DNA of 64,000 bases from Raphanus sativus (lineage: Eukaryota; Streptophyta; Magnoliopsida; Brassicales; Brassicaceae), in NCBI RefSeq assembly GCF_000801105.2, contig NC_079513.1:25651640-25715639 (forward strand). Direction: 5' to 3'. Below the pieces are notes generated by a model. It saw only the letters and a list, made by a program, of their open reading frames with translations, searched no databases and was not told the DNA's origin. Position numbers and translations under genes: made by a program. Below are positions 11,993-22,844 of this stretch, in pieces (the stretch's first letter is position 1; each line of letters begins with the position of its first letter).

Positions 11993-12691
11993 GGCTCAGA
12001 CACGAAAGACCTGCACCAAGGAGACAAGCCGAGATAACTGATATTATGAACAGAGGAAGGTTAAACCCTTGAAGATGTACCACGAAAGATCACAGAGAGG
12101 AAGGAGAAGATCACGAACCGAGAAAAAGCGATCAGACAGGGAAGACGATGCGGTGCAAAGAGAGAACGAATGAGATCCTCGCTCTCTCCTACCTTTTCTT
12201 TATAAGTCAAGAGAGAATGTATTCAAGACGGCAACCCGAAGCTTCTGATTGATCCAGCGGCTCCGCGTGACCTATTTCTACCATGGAATGAAGCTTAATC
12301 TCATTCTCCGCAAGATTCTCCCCATCACCTTGCTGCCTATCGATCTAAACTACGACGTCACTGATGAATCTGCGAGGATGATACAAAGTGGGGCGAGTGG
12401 GATGTAGATGTTAATGGTCAGATTAAATGAGAAAATTAATGGGAACTGAAGTTAGAAGGCGTTACAGAAAGTTAATGAGAAGCTTAGTCGGGATGAAAAG
12501 AGACGGCTTAAGTATGTGCTCAGACACTATACAAATGGGCCCAAACAAACAAATCTCACATAAGCCCAAAACAATACGGTCTTGATGTCATGCGCTTTAC
12601 TTTCATAACCAAACAGACATAATAGCCCATTAGGTAAAAAAAAAACACGTGTCCTCCATATAGGGAGTGAAGTCCGCCATTATATTATAGA

Positions 12692-14578
12692 TTATAAGTT
12701 TATTATGGGTAGGCTGTGTTTGATTTGAAAGTTTTGGCGGACCGACCTTGTTGTATAAAATTTTATCTCAGTTTGACAAATTATTTTCATAATTTGTTTT
12801 TTCTTTGTTTGTCAATGCTATTTGTATATTGGATGTATAAAAAAACATATACCAAAGCCTTTTAATGGTCGTGGATGATAAAAGAAAAACATAGAAAAAG
12901 TGTCGATGATAGTTGTTTAATCATATACCTAATCAGGTAAAACGGACAGTAGTTTAACTTGTTCTTTAGTGCCAATCAAGGTGATTACGATTCTCGGGTG
13001 AACTTGAGTTGGTGTAAACATCGCCATGTGGTAGGACCATTTTGGAAAATTAATAAAGCATGAAAGCCTTTTGAAATAACGACAAATTCACAAATTATAA
13101 AAGATAGCTTACTGATTAGCTCAGAGTTATAAGTTATGATGATCTGAAATAAGATCTTCGACAAGATATTTCTTATATATGTAAGAGATCAAACAACTCA
13201 GCTCAGTTACATAAGATTTGCTATCTGATCATGTAGTAGTTATTATTGGAATATCAATCTTTCTATTGCAAACGCAATTGTAAATCATGTTGCAGCGTTA
13301 AATTTCTTATTAAGTTTACCAAGTTTTATATTCAGCATTAATATATAGTTTTTTCATTGTCCATCGAGTTCTTGACCCTATTTGTTTTAGGTCTTAGCCA
13401 CCAGATTAGTGATCGTCTCCTTGTACGTTACGTTAGATTAATCTCTGATCATATTATGGATCTTCGACAGAAACCAAACATGCACATGTATGTAATCAAG
13501 ATCATGTAATTGATTATTAATGGACAAGGTGATATGACACATCAACATGTAATAGCTAGAAGACGGTATCTGAGATATGGGGAATCCACAATTATATTTC
13601 TCAACCCACCAACATGGTTTGCCCATATATTATACATTAAAAATATAATGTATATACTGATATACATAATACAATTTGAATATTTATCTACGCACTCAAT
13701 AATATGTTTGTGGAAGTTTATATACTTGTATTATTTACATGTCTATGTGCATGGGCCAGACATGTTTATTGGATTTTTTACGAAGAAACATATATCCTTT
13801 GTACCCACCCAACCCTGAAGTATGGTCTTCAGTGCGTTATGTCAGGTATACTCATGGGATGTTGTAATTCTATATCTGTTGGCAAGAAAGAAAACCACTG
13901 ATGTCAAAAGAAAAAAACCCACTTAAAAGCCTTCTAGTTATCACATTCACTAAATTTATGAATCATAACTAACACATGTTTATGCACAAATATTAAATAA
14001 ATATTTTTTATCTATTTTAGTTTTAGTGATTTTAATTTTCAAAAACAATTCAATCGAGTAATAGACGTAAAAATGTGAAAACAATGCATAATTGGCAGCA
14101 TTTTTATTTTTTTATAAAATAAAAGAATTAGATGGGAAAAAGTTTCATAATTCTAAAAGGCCCAAAACAAATGTTTGGGCCAAGTCTGGAATTAAATGAA
14201 ACAAAATAAGAACGGCACCGTTTAAATGATTCTCTCTTACAGCAGTTGAAGCTTACCCGCTCACAGAAATTGAATGGCTACAAGCGCACCACACCATCAC
14301 TAAACCAAGAGAGACACACACTAAACCATCTCTCTCTCTCTGGTGTGACGCGTCTGACTCTTTTGGAATACGAGATTATGCTTCATTGATAAGCAGTGGC
14401 ATTAGCGATAGTATTCATGATTGGTCGTGTTTGATATTCACTTTCTGTTTCTCTCTGTGTAAAGCATCTTCGGCTCGAGGTTTCATTGTATTTTAGTGAT
14501 GAACTGTATCGCAAAGGTGCGACCTTGAGGAGTTTAAGTTCATGGGTTATATCATTGGTTGATGATCATTGGTTAAAG
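12692..14578. other. Intergenic, Helitron edge to PPR gene
   Basis: AT-rich with no supported gene. The open frames at 13438-13901 overlap on both strands and show no family similarity. A CT repeat near 14328-14340 and the last 200 bp are the likely PPR promoter and leader. Confidence 0.4.
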
Positions 14579-16543
14579 ATGCAAGCTTTAAGCGTCTGGC
14601 CGTTAAAGTCTGGTCCTTTGGTTGGATCAAGGTTGGAATCTGATCTGGATTGCTCTTGTTCTGCTGTAGTTAGCCGTAAGATAAGAAAGAGACATTGTAA
14701 CGGTGAACAACTAGCTTGCTTTGGTAGTAGTATCTCTAGTTTCGTTTTGGATTCGAGTAACAACAGGACATCAAAAGCTCTGTTTCTGTGTGAGCCAAGG
14801 AGAAGGTTGTTGGGATCATCCGTTGGGGTAGGATGGGCCACAGAGCAACGAGAAGAGGAAGAAGTCTCAAGGGAAGATTCAAGCTCAAGAGTTAATGTCA
14901 GAGAATTGGCTAAAAGTTTACGAGCTGCCAAGACTGCTGATGATGTGGATGCTGTTCTCAAGGAGAAGGGAGAGTTGCTTCCTCTTCAAGTCTACTGCGC
15001 TATGATCCGAGGTTTCGGCAAGGACAAGAGACTTAAGCCTGCGATGGCTGTGGTAGAATGGCTCAAGAGGAAGAAGAGTCCAAACCTTTTCATATACAAT
15101 AGCCTTCTGGGTGCGGTGAAAGAGTCTAACGAGTTTGGAGAAACAGAGAAGATACTGAGCGATATGGAAGAACAAGGCATCGCTCCAAACGTCGTCACTT
15201 ACAACACTCTGATGGCTATATACACGGAGGAAGGAGAGTTTGGGAAGGCTCTTGAGGTTCTTGATTTAGTCAAGGAGAAAGGCTTCGAGCCTTCCCCGGT
15301 GACGTACTCAACAGCTTTGTTGGTTTACAGAAGGATGGAAGATGGAATGGGAGCTCTGGAGTTCTTTGTCGAGCTGAGAGAGAGATACTCAAAGAAGGAG
15401 ATAGGGAACGACGACGACGCTGAGCACGACTGGGAGCTAGAGTTCGTCAAGCTAGAGAACTTCATCGGAAGAATCTGCTACCAGGTGATGAGACGCTGGT
15501 TGGTGAAAGAAGACGAGAACATGACTACTAAAGTTTTAAAGCTTCTGAACGCAGTGGACAGTGCGGGGCTGAGACCGAGCAGGGAAGAGCACGAGAGGCT
15601 TATATGGGCGTGCACGAGGGAAGAACACTACGTCGTTGGTAAAGAGCTGTACAAAAGAATCAGAGAGAGGTTCCCTGAGATAAGTCTTTCCGTGTGCAAC
15701 CACTTGATCTGGCTGATGGGTAAGGCCAAGAAATGGTGGGCGGCGCTGGAGATCTACGAGGATCTTCTCGACCAAGGACCTGAGCCGAACAACTTGTCTT
15801 ACGAGCTAGTGGTCTCTCACTTCAGCATCTTGCTGAGCGCGGCTAGCAAGAGAGGGATATGGAGGTGGGGAGTGAAGCTTCTCAACAAAATGGAAGATAA
15901 AGGATTAAAACCGCAGAGCAGGCACTGGAACGCTGTTCTAGTAGCCTGCTCTAAGGCTGCCGAGACCGCGGCCGCGGTGCAGATTTTTAGAGCGATGGTT
16001 GAGAACGGTGAGAAGCCAACGGTGATCTCGTACGGTGCTCTCTTGAGCGCGCTCGAGAAAGGGAAGCTGTATGATGAAGCGTTTAAAGTTTGGAACCATA
16101 TGATCAAGGTGGGGATCGAGCCGAACCTCCACGCGTACACCATCATGGCTTCGGTTCTGACGGGACAGAGCAAGTTCAATCTCTTGGAAACGCTTTTCAA
16201 AGAGATGGCTTCCAAGGGCGTGGAGCCGAGCGTTGTGACTTACAACGCTGTGATAAGCGTTTGCGCGAGGAAGGGGTCAAGCGGTGCTGCTTACGAGTGG
16301 TTTGGACGTATGAGAAGCGAGGGAGTTGAGGCTAATGAGATTACGTACGAGGTGTTGATCGAGGCGCTTGCTGATGGTGGGAAGCCGAGGCTTGCTTATG
16401 AGTTGCATTTGAAGGCTCAGAGCGAAGGGCTTAAGCTTTCGGCTAAGGCGTACGATGCGGTTGTTATAAGTGCTGAGAGTTATGGAGCGACCATTGATGT
16501 TAATCTGTTGGGTCCGAGACCGGAGAAAGAGAAGAGAGGTTAG
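14579..16543 (+). CDS. Pentatricopeptide repeat (PPR) protein, probably plastid-targeted
   Basis: An intronless frame of 654 aa from the ATG at 14579. The frame is open further upstream, but only by a TTG. The first 60 or so residues are Ser/Arg-rich and poor in acidic residues, resembling a chloroplast or mitochondrial transit peptide. Two PPR clusters are visible. The first (about 168-275) includes NLFIYNSLLGAVKES and PNVVTYNTLMAIYTEEGEF. The second (about 445-630) includes PTVISYGALLSALEKGKLY, PNLHAYTIMASVLTG, PSVVTYNAVISVCARKGSS and ITYEVLIEALADGG. They are P-class motifs, without E or DYW extensions. P-class PPR proteins bind organellar RNA and guide its processing, stability or translation. 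A non-PPR spacer with WWAALEIYEDLLDQGPEPNN separates the clusters. Gene order fits AT5G14350. The RNA target cannot be read from the sequence. Confidence 0.88.
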   Translation: MQALSVWPLKSGPLVGSRLESDLDCSCSAVVSRKIRKRHCNGEQLACFGSSISSFVLDSSNNRTSKALFLCEPRRRLLGSSVGVGWATEQREEEEVSREDSSSRVNVRELAKSLRAAKTADDVDAVLKEKGELLPLQVYCAMIRGFGKDKRLKPAMAVVEWLKRKKSPNLFIYNSLLGAVKESNEFGETEKILSDMEEQGIAPNVVTYNTLMAIYTEEGEFGKALEVLDLVKEKGFEPSPVTYSTALLVYRRMEDGMGALEFFVELRERYSKKEIGNDDDAEHDWELEFVKLENFIGRICYQVMRRWLVKEDENMTTKVLKLLNAVDSAGLRPSREEHERLIWACTREEHYVVGKELYKRIRERFPEISLSVCNHLIWLMGKAKKWWAALEIYEDLLDQGPEPNNLSYELVVSHFSILLSAASKRGIWRWGVKLLNKMEDKGLKPQSRHWNAVLVACSKAAETAAAVQIFRAMVENGEKPTVISYGALLSALEKGKLYDEAFKVWNHMIKVGIEPNLHAYTIMASVLTGQSKFNLLETLFKEMASKGVEPSVVTYNAVISVCARKGSSGAAYEWFGRMRSEGVEANEITYEVLIEALADGGKPRLAYELHLKAQSEGLKLSAKAYDAVVISAESYGATIDVNLLGPRPEKEKRG

Positions 16544-16814
16544 CAATGTTTACGTTAGATTCTTGAGAGAAGATGATGAAAGATGTTTTTGTGTTCTTTA
16601 TGTAACCAAACAACAATGTACAACACGATACAAGATCACAAGATGATGTAACAGAGTGTTTATATTGGATGATGTAACGAACATTTGTGCAAGAGCCAGA
16701 GTACTTGCATGATACACCGTTAAGTTTAACTGTTTAAGTATCTGAGTTGGTTAACTGTAAACGGAATCTGAACCAGGCTTCAACCGGCTCTTAATTAATG
16801 CCATACATCAGTGA

Positions 16815-17233
16815 GTTCTGTCTTTTTCATGTTACACCTCGTACAAAATTATCCTACAATTGCTTATACTTTTTTTGATTTTTTCTTCATTGCATAATTA
16901 TCTTCATGATTCTTATCAAACCAGGATAAACCACGATCTAAGAAGTTTTATTTGGAACCACTAATCAGTGTAGAATAACCAAGAAGTTGAATAAATGTCA
17001 TAGGAGTTGTGATTAAGAAGATATCTCACTTTCTATCCAGATGATTCCAGATTAGCCTGTTCGAACATATGGCAATATTTTCATGATTCTTATCAAAACA
17101 GTATGAACCACGATCTAAGAAGCTTTATTTGGAACCACTAATCAGTGAAGAATAACCAGAAAGTTGAATAAATCTCATAAGTATTGTTCTGTCTTTTTCA
17201 TGTTACACCTCGTACAAAATTATCCTACAATTG
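16815..17233. repeat. Diverged direct repeats downstream of the PPR gene
   Basis: A 48-bp sequence starting GTTCTGTCTTTTTCATG at 16815 recurs at 17186, offset 371 bp. A second stretch of about 100 bp around ACCACGATCTAAGAAG (16904-17000) recurs at about 17081-17175, offset 177 bp, with a few mismatches. Confidence 0.85.
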
Positions 17234-17568
17234 AATTCTTTGTCTTTTAATCTTTGATATATTTTAGATTGTAAAATTAGAAAGAGGAAAAAATTACTCG
17301 AACAACGTTAAAATTTATTCAAATATAACTGTAAAGCAGTATGAAACAAAACTGAACTTGATGAAACAAAACCGACGATCCAATGAATTGATAATTTTGA
17401 TGAAAGAGTCGATGACCGATTTATATTTAAAGACTTATAGTTTAGTTTAGACATATAAAATTTGTATGCTCCAACTCGAGAGAAAGATATTGGGATATTA
17501 ACATATCTTAAACAAAATTGTATTAAGAATAGCTATTTACTTATTTCGAATGTAATAGGTTTTTGTGT

Positions 17569-17716
17569 AGGAATATGACTTCATGATCATTGTATATAAT
17601 GAAGATCTTATGGTCATCAGGAATATGACTTCATGATCATTGTATATAAAGAAGATCTTATGGTCATCAGGAATATGACTTCATGATCATTGTATATAAA
17701 GAAGATCTTATGGTCA
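17569..17716. repeat. 50-bp tandem repeat, three copies
   Basis: Copies begin at 17569, 17619 and 17669, each starting AGGAATATGACTTCATGATC. They are nearly identical: copy 1 has TATAATG where the others have TATAAAG. Spacers are absent, so this is a simple tandem array and not a CRISPR. Confidence 0.95.
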
Positions 17717-18310
17717 TTAATGAATAACACAGAAACTATTATTAACGATTACATACTTTTTGTTAAAAGTTATATTTGAAGACTTATAGTTCAATTTGGA
17801 CATAAAATTTTCTTATACTATATATTTTTTAATAACAATACATTGAAATGTAAATATAACAGTATATTGTTATAAAAATATTCATTCGTTTATAAATAGA
17901 ATTGAGTCTAATTTATCGCACTCAGTTTTCTAAGACAACTAGTAATATAATTATAAGATTTAATACAATGATTGCAAAACTCCAAACACTTGACGGAAGC
18001 AACAATGTCGCCATTGTCTTTTATCCCAACAACTACAGTCACCAAGATTTAAAATATGTTTTGAAGTTAACTTATGTTGGCCCGATCAAATCAAATCTTC
18101 TTAAGAAAAAAATAAAATATAGTTCTCGAAATTTTGGAAGAATTGATTACTTGGTTGTTTTTGCTTTTCTTCAAAAAAGAAAAGGAAAATCAAATGCATG
18201 CTTTCGAATGAAGTAGGTGTACTTTTTATTTTATTTTTGTAAAGTAGGTAGGTACAATATAATTTGGAACTCATTGTTAATTTTGAAACTGGTCAATTTT
18301 CATTAGTTTT

Positions 18311-18312
<2 letters not shown>

Positions 18313-18360
<48 letters not shown>
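18313..18360. repeat. (TA)n microsatellite
   Basis: About 23 uninterrupted TA units. It is probably length-variable and possibly imprecise in the assembly. Confidence 0.97.
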
Positions 18361-18363
<3 letters not shown>

Positions 18364-18724
18364 TATTTCATTTCATGAAAGGCCGCATTGACCTAATTCA
18401 CCTAACTATAAAAAAAAACACTTTGACAGCATAATATCATATATACTATTAGTTAATCTAAAATTATTGAATTGCTATTGCTTGCACATGTAGAATTCAT
18501 TTGCGGTATATTTTATACCCGTTTTGTTAAATAAAGACTTTTACAATTTCTATCTCCATATATAGTTTGAACTTTAAGAAATATATATATGCATACATCT
18601 TGTTCGAGGAAATATACATCATCGCTCGTCCGACACATCTTACATACATGAAACTAAGCTACATATTACATAAAATTATTTATATATTTATAGATATATT
18701 ACAATGCTATATCACATTCTGTCA

Positions 18725-19839
18725 TTAAAGGAAAATATTATCATCAAGATTGGTGAAGAAGTCCCATGGTACCAAAGGATCCGTCATATAGGTCAAGTCC
18801 CATTGCTCTAAAGAGATCGAAGTTTCTGCGAAATTTGATGAAGATTCACTTCTTGAAATATTACTATATAAAGAAGAAGACGAGATAGATATCTCGTTGC
18901 CTTGCATTTCAAACAGAGATCCAATGTCTACTTCATCTTTGAGAGTCTGTTCTTTGTTTTCTTCTCCTTCCTTGGTGATAGAACAAATGTTTGGTTTTGT
19001 TATCTGGTTAGATTCCGTTTGGTAAGTAATATTATTCATTGGTTCATGCGTAGCCGGATCTAAACCAAGATGTTTCATCTTCTTCTTGATCTTCGTATTC
19101 CAATGGTTTTTTATCTCGTTATCCGTTCGACCAGAGAAATGAGATGCAATTTTAGACCACCTACAACGTCCAAATCATTGATTAAGCATGTAATAACTCG
19201 CAGGCATAATTAAATCGAGCAGCATATAACGTGATTATATCAATAACATTCTATATTACGTCTCAATCTCATAATCAACTTACCATGCAGAAGTATATGC
19301 GTCAACTAAGTTTTTTCCTCATAATTTATGAAATAAAGAAATTAATATTTAATGAACATTTTCTTTTCTCAAATAGTTTGATATAGAGTAATGAAAACAT
19401 ATGATAGATAATGAAATTAATTATCGTATACCGGTTGCCAAGTTGAGAGTGAAGTTCCATAATACGTTCTTCTTCAGCATCAGTAAAACCACCTCTCTTG
19501 AGATCGGGTCTCAGATAATTAATCCATCTCAGTCTACAGCTCTTACCACATCTCAGCAAACCTTCATGCACACGTAAACATTAAACACACAAAATAACAT
19601 AAGAATAAACAAGAAAAACTTTAGTCAAACAAACAAACAAAAAAACCCTATTTATGAATGCATATATGGCATACACATGTCTATGCATGGATAAACAGAT
19701 AAGTACCTGCGAGTTTTGGAACAATTCTCCAGCAGTGGATGCCATTGTTAAGAATGAAGTTCATGAGTCTATGATCTTCTTCTATAGTCCATGGACCTCT
19801 CTTCAATCCAATTTTCTCACAGCAAGGTTTCCTCCCCAT
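18725..19839 (-). CDS. MYB40: R2R3-MYB transcription factor (MYB40-like)
   Basis: Three exons on the minus strand, 19839-19707, 19561-19432 and 19160-18725, give 232 aa with the usual two-intron layout of plant R2R3-MYBs. The protein starts [19 protein letters not shown]2 ends at [18 protein letters not shown]3 runs through [19 protein letters not shown] and [12 protein letters not shown], with the usual Phe in place of the first R3 Trp. The C-terminal half is Ser- and Glu-rich and presumably activating, ending [13 protein letters not shown]. As a nuclear DNA-binding factor it should recognise MYB core or AC-type elements. The assignment to MYB40 rests on gene order (AT5G14340) and the N-terminus. 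Targets are unknown from sequence. A TATA-rich stretch (19881-19900) lies 40-60 bp upstream of the start codon. Confidence 0.92.
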
Positions 19840-20921
19840 TGATCTTTTTTCTCTTTTGCTAATATGTATCAAATGTAATACATATATATATATAGCTATA
19901 ATGCTAATTTAAAGCAAAGCGAGAGAGGTTTATGTGTTAGCAAGAAAATATAAAGAAGAGAGCTTGGAATCAAGTCATGGGCAATACCTATAAATAATAA
20001 GATGTGAGTTGGGTAGGGCAAAGATTCCCTCTTTTGACAGGTCACTTACAGACTAAAAGACAAATAAATCCAAAGTTTATGCAAAACACTAGTAAGTGAA
20101 GCAGTAAACAATGATTACGGAGACGCTTAAACAAAGATTTAGTGAAAAGTATGTGAGGTTGTTTTAGAATAATATGAGCATGTCGACAAATTTCGATTTA
20201 GCTTATAATCAATTAGTTATCCAAGGGTGAGCAGCGCTAAAGCAATACTTAAACTGATAAACTCTAAATAAATTACACTTTTTGAACTTTATAAATAAAT
20301 TCTTGCGATCATTATGTTTTTTCTTTTAACTTAAAAAATTTGCAGTAGTATATAGCCATTGCAAGTTATTAATTTGTTTGCTTTACTGTAACTAAAAAAT
20401 CTTATTGTTGAGTTGATGATATGTAAATGGTTTATGTTTACTTTAATTGGTTACTATAAATTAACTGATTAATGTTTTTTTTTAAGTTTGATTAAAAGAA
20501 AACAGTTTAAGATTTGTTTTGATCTAGTGGTCCCTTCCTCCCGAACGTTGTGCTTATTCTGTCATCAAGGCATCTTTTATTTTTCAATTATTTTCTGTAA
20601 ACATTTTGAATACAGTTGTTGTGAACATTTGATGCCTCCACTTTTTTACGTCATCATTTGTTAACTGTGGATTTAATGATTAGGCAACTTGCTTAATATA
20701 GAATGTCAATATTTACATTCGTTTGCTATAAGATAAGTTTACTGGTTATTATAAGTTTAATGTTCTCAGTTAAGAAAAGTAGAAAACATGTTTGTAATAA
20801 TATTTTATGTTATTAATAAGATAAACTGGTTGGAACAAATGCTTTTAATAAAAAATATTTTGGGTCAAAAATTACATACCCCGAAGCTGATAAAAAAACA
20901 GATAATTGTTGCTATTTAAGA

Positions 20922-21172
20922 TGTATTCCTTTTGTATCATTTTAAGAGTTGTTTAAGGTTTTTGAACAAAAATTAAGAAAATTTAAAATTTTATGTAATT
21001 ATTTTGATAATATAAAATACAACTAATTCAAACAATGAAAAAATACAATATTTTATAATTAGTCACAAATTTTAAATGACATTAAATTTTATTTAGAATT
21101 GTGAGAACATTATTTATTATGAAACAAAATTAAAATTCCTAAACACCACTTAAAATGATAAGGAGTGAGTAT
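20922..21172. mobile_element. Stowaway-like MITE (Tc1/mariner type), degenerate
   Basis: Terminal inverted repeats are visible. The left end reads ATTCCTTTTGTATCATTTTA. The right end, reverse-complemented, reads ACTCACTCCTTATCATTTTA. Both continue with AAG...TTGTTTA/GTGTTTA. The consensus resembles the CTCCCTCCGTTTCATTTTAAG ends of Stowaway MITEs, and a TA target site is plausible at both edges. It is about 250 bp with no coding capacity. Confidence 0.6.
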
Positions 21173-22528
21173 ATACTAGTGTCTAGTGACTGAAAGTGTA
21201 GTGGAAATACTCCAACATTAATTGGTGCCCCAGCTTTTAACGTAAATATTCAAAACACTATATCAATACTTCACCATAAACTAGTTTGCAATAGCTATAT
21301 AAGTATTATTTTCATTTCATAGTTTATATAGAAATGGTATGTTCAATCGTACTAAAATAAGTTTCACAGTAAAAAGTAAATAACAGGAAAAATTGCATTA
21401 AAAATACTAAAATTGGAGGGGTTTCGCGTTCATGCGCGAAGGAATATTCTCAGAGTACTCTAAGGTATATGCATATATCAAATATGGATCAAATATATAA
21501 AAATCTATCTAAGCATATGTTATAAAACAATACTGAAATTTATTAGGCTATATGTCATAATCTACTATTTAATCGTGAACTACAAACCAAATGATTTAAA
21601 AGAAAAACGATCATATGTTTCATCTAAATTGTATTATTCCTCTTTCCTTTATTAAAAACTTAATCCCTTATACCTCATAATGGTATGTGTGAACATTCAT
21701 TTTGCCTCAAACTACTATAGAAAACTATATTCTACTGTTTGTATTATGTATTAAGCTACTGTTTGTACTATGTGACTTTATACGGCCTTAGTCAACAGAA
21801 GAACTATATTTAATTACTTATCTTTTGCGAGGTGCATCATAATCTTGACGAAAAAAAAGATTGTAGCTAACCAAATATTCGATTTTGTTTTTGGTTCACT
21901 GAACTGAACTACATTTTAGACTAATATACAGTATTAAATACATGAGGGACCGTTGGCTAAAAGGTATAAAGGGATGGGTCAGAAAAGTAATAATACGAGG
22001 GACCATAATTAGAAAGACGTCAACTTTAGGCCCACTAATAAACAAGCTTACGTTTGTAGCCCATTAGTTTCAACTTGTTGCCAGAACTTGGAAAACTCTA
22101 TTGGTGGGTGAAATCAGCCATGAAACTAAACTATACTAAACCAATACTATCTCATCTTATATACCACATCGTAAACCAAAAAGCAGACCGGCCTCATAAA
22201 ATGCACATACCGCAATTGCTTTCTGGTATCAGTTTAACAAAACCGGTTGAGCTATAATCGATCCCCAACCAATCCGAAACTATTTGGTTTAGACAAGACA
22301 CTTTCCTCGTTATGATGAACACGAACCAAATATATTACATATATAAATGGTTGCCACTAACAAATTCAGACGCATCACCACGTTCACCTCTCTGTCCTTT
22401 CATTTTTTTTTAAATGTCTAAGCGATTAGCATGTAATGATAATGACTTAATGATCATTTCGACAGCAAGACTCGTTCTTATGCGTTGACTTAAATATACT
22501 AACCATTTTAGTACAAACACTCACTCTC

Positions 22529-22535
22529 TATAAAT
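22529..22535 (+). promoter_or_regulatory. TATA box of the AG-peptide gene
   Basis: TATAAAT lies 85-91 bp upstream of the ATG at 22620, in the usual position for a short leader. Confidence 0.6.
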
Positions 22536-22619
22536 TGAGTCCCCTTTCTCGATAGATCCCACAGAGAACAGCAAAGGAAGTCACCAAAGACGAAGAAGAA
22601 GGAGAAAAAAAGAATTCAA

Positions 22620-22844
22620 ATGGCAGCAAGAAGTTCTTTGATCCGTTTTTCCTTCGTATGCATTGTCTTGGCCGTATTGTTCATGACTGCCGAGTCACAC
22701 GCCGGGCACCACCATGGTCCGGCTATGGCTCCGATGCCTCAGGCTCCAGCTCCAGGTGCTCCGGCTCCAAGTGCTGCCACTTTCTCCGCATATCCTCAGC
22801 ACATCGCCACCGTGTTTGTCGGTGCATTGTCTTTCGTCTTCTAA
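22620..22844 (+). CDS. Small arabinogalactan-peptide-like, GPI-anchored protein
   Basis: A single-exon frame of 74 aa. Residues 1-27 are a signal peptide (MAARSSLIRFSFVCIVLAVL) cleaved near ESHA. The mature core is very short. It has a His cluster (HAGHHHG) and then AP/PAP-rich sequence (APMPQAPAPGAPAPSAA) expected to be hydroxylated and arabinogalactosylated. The C-terminal 18 residues are hydrophobic (HIATVFVGALSFVF) and fit a GPI signal. This layout matches AG-peptides of the extracellular matrix. A TATA box sits at 22529, and the leader is A-rich around the ATG. The His cluster is unusual for AG-peptides and could bind metal; that is inference. The exact family member is not identified. 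Confidence 0.78.
   Translation: MAARSSLIRFSFVCIVLAVLFMTAESHAGHHHGPAMAPMPQAPAPGAPAPSAATFSAYPQHIATVFVGALSFVF

Larger units (their letters stand above)
7708..12691 (-). mobile_element. Non-autonomous Helitron, 4984 bp, with captured gene fragments
   Basis: The element lies on the minus strand. Its 3' end, at the left, has CTAG (7708-7711) preceded by host A. About 9 bp inside is a near-perfect hairpin, CCCCGCGC-AA-GCGCGGGG (7721-7738). Its 5' end, at the right, reads TCTATAATATAATGGCGG on the minus strand, with TC at 12691-12690, followed on the plus strand by host T. Insertion between A and T with no target-site duplication, a 5' TC and a 3' hairpin-CTAG define Helitrons. The 5' subterminal GGAGGACACGTG run is, as I recall, shared with Arabidopsis Helitrons. 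No Rep/helicase frame is present, so it is non-autonomous. It carries GatA- and UBC-derived pieces. The stretch from 7740 to 10590 is AT-rich with no supported gene. Confidence 0.85.
16544..18724. other. Intergenic with repeats, PPR to MYB gene
   Basis: No supported gene. The region holds diverged direct repeats (16815-17233), three copies of a 50-bp tandem repeat (17569-17716) and a TA microsatellite (18313-18360). The 104-codon frame at 17902-18216 has no recognisable similarity. Arabidopsis has an early-nodulin-like gene here, as I recall; no trace of it is visible. Confidence 0.45.
19840..22619. other. Intergenic between divergent MYB40 and AG-peptide genes
   Basis: No gene is supported. 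A Stowaway-like MITE lies at about 20922-21172. A short hairpin, TTCGCG-TTCATG-CGCGAA, sits near 21423-21440. The rest is AT-rich. The last 200 bp hold the AG-peptide promoter. Confidence 0.45.

Noticed and set aside
13438..13901. Overlapping frames on both strands upstream of the PPR gene
   Set aside because: Mutually overlapping, AT-driven and without similarity.
14486..14578. N-terminal extension of the PPR protein
   Set aside because: The frame is open, but its first codon is TTG; the ATG at 14579 gives a plausible transit peptide.
17569..17716. Possible CRISPR-like array
   Set aside because: The 50-bp units abut with no spacers, and the genome is a plant nucleus.
17902..18216. 104-codon plus-strand frame
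   Set aside because: AT-rich composition, no recognised domain, no promoter or splice logic, and no counterpart I recall in the collinear Arabidopsis region.
21423..21440. TTCGCG-TTCATG-CGCGAA hairpin as a Helitron end
   Set aside because: No CTAG-type terminus or partner 5' end could be placed around it.
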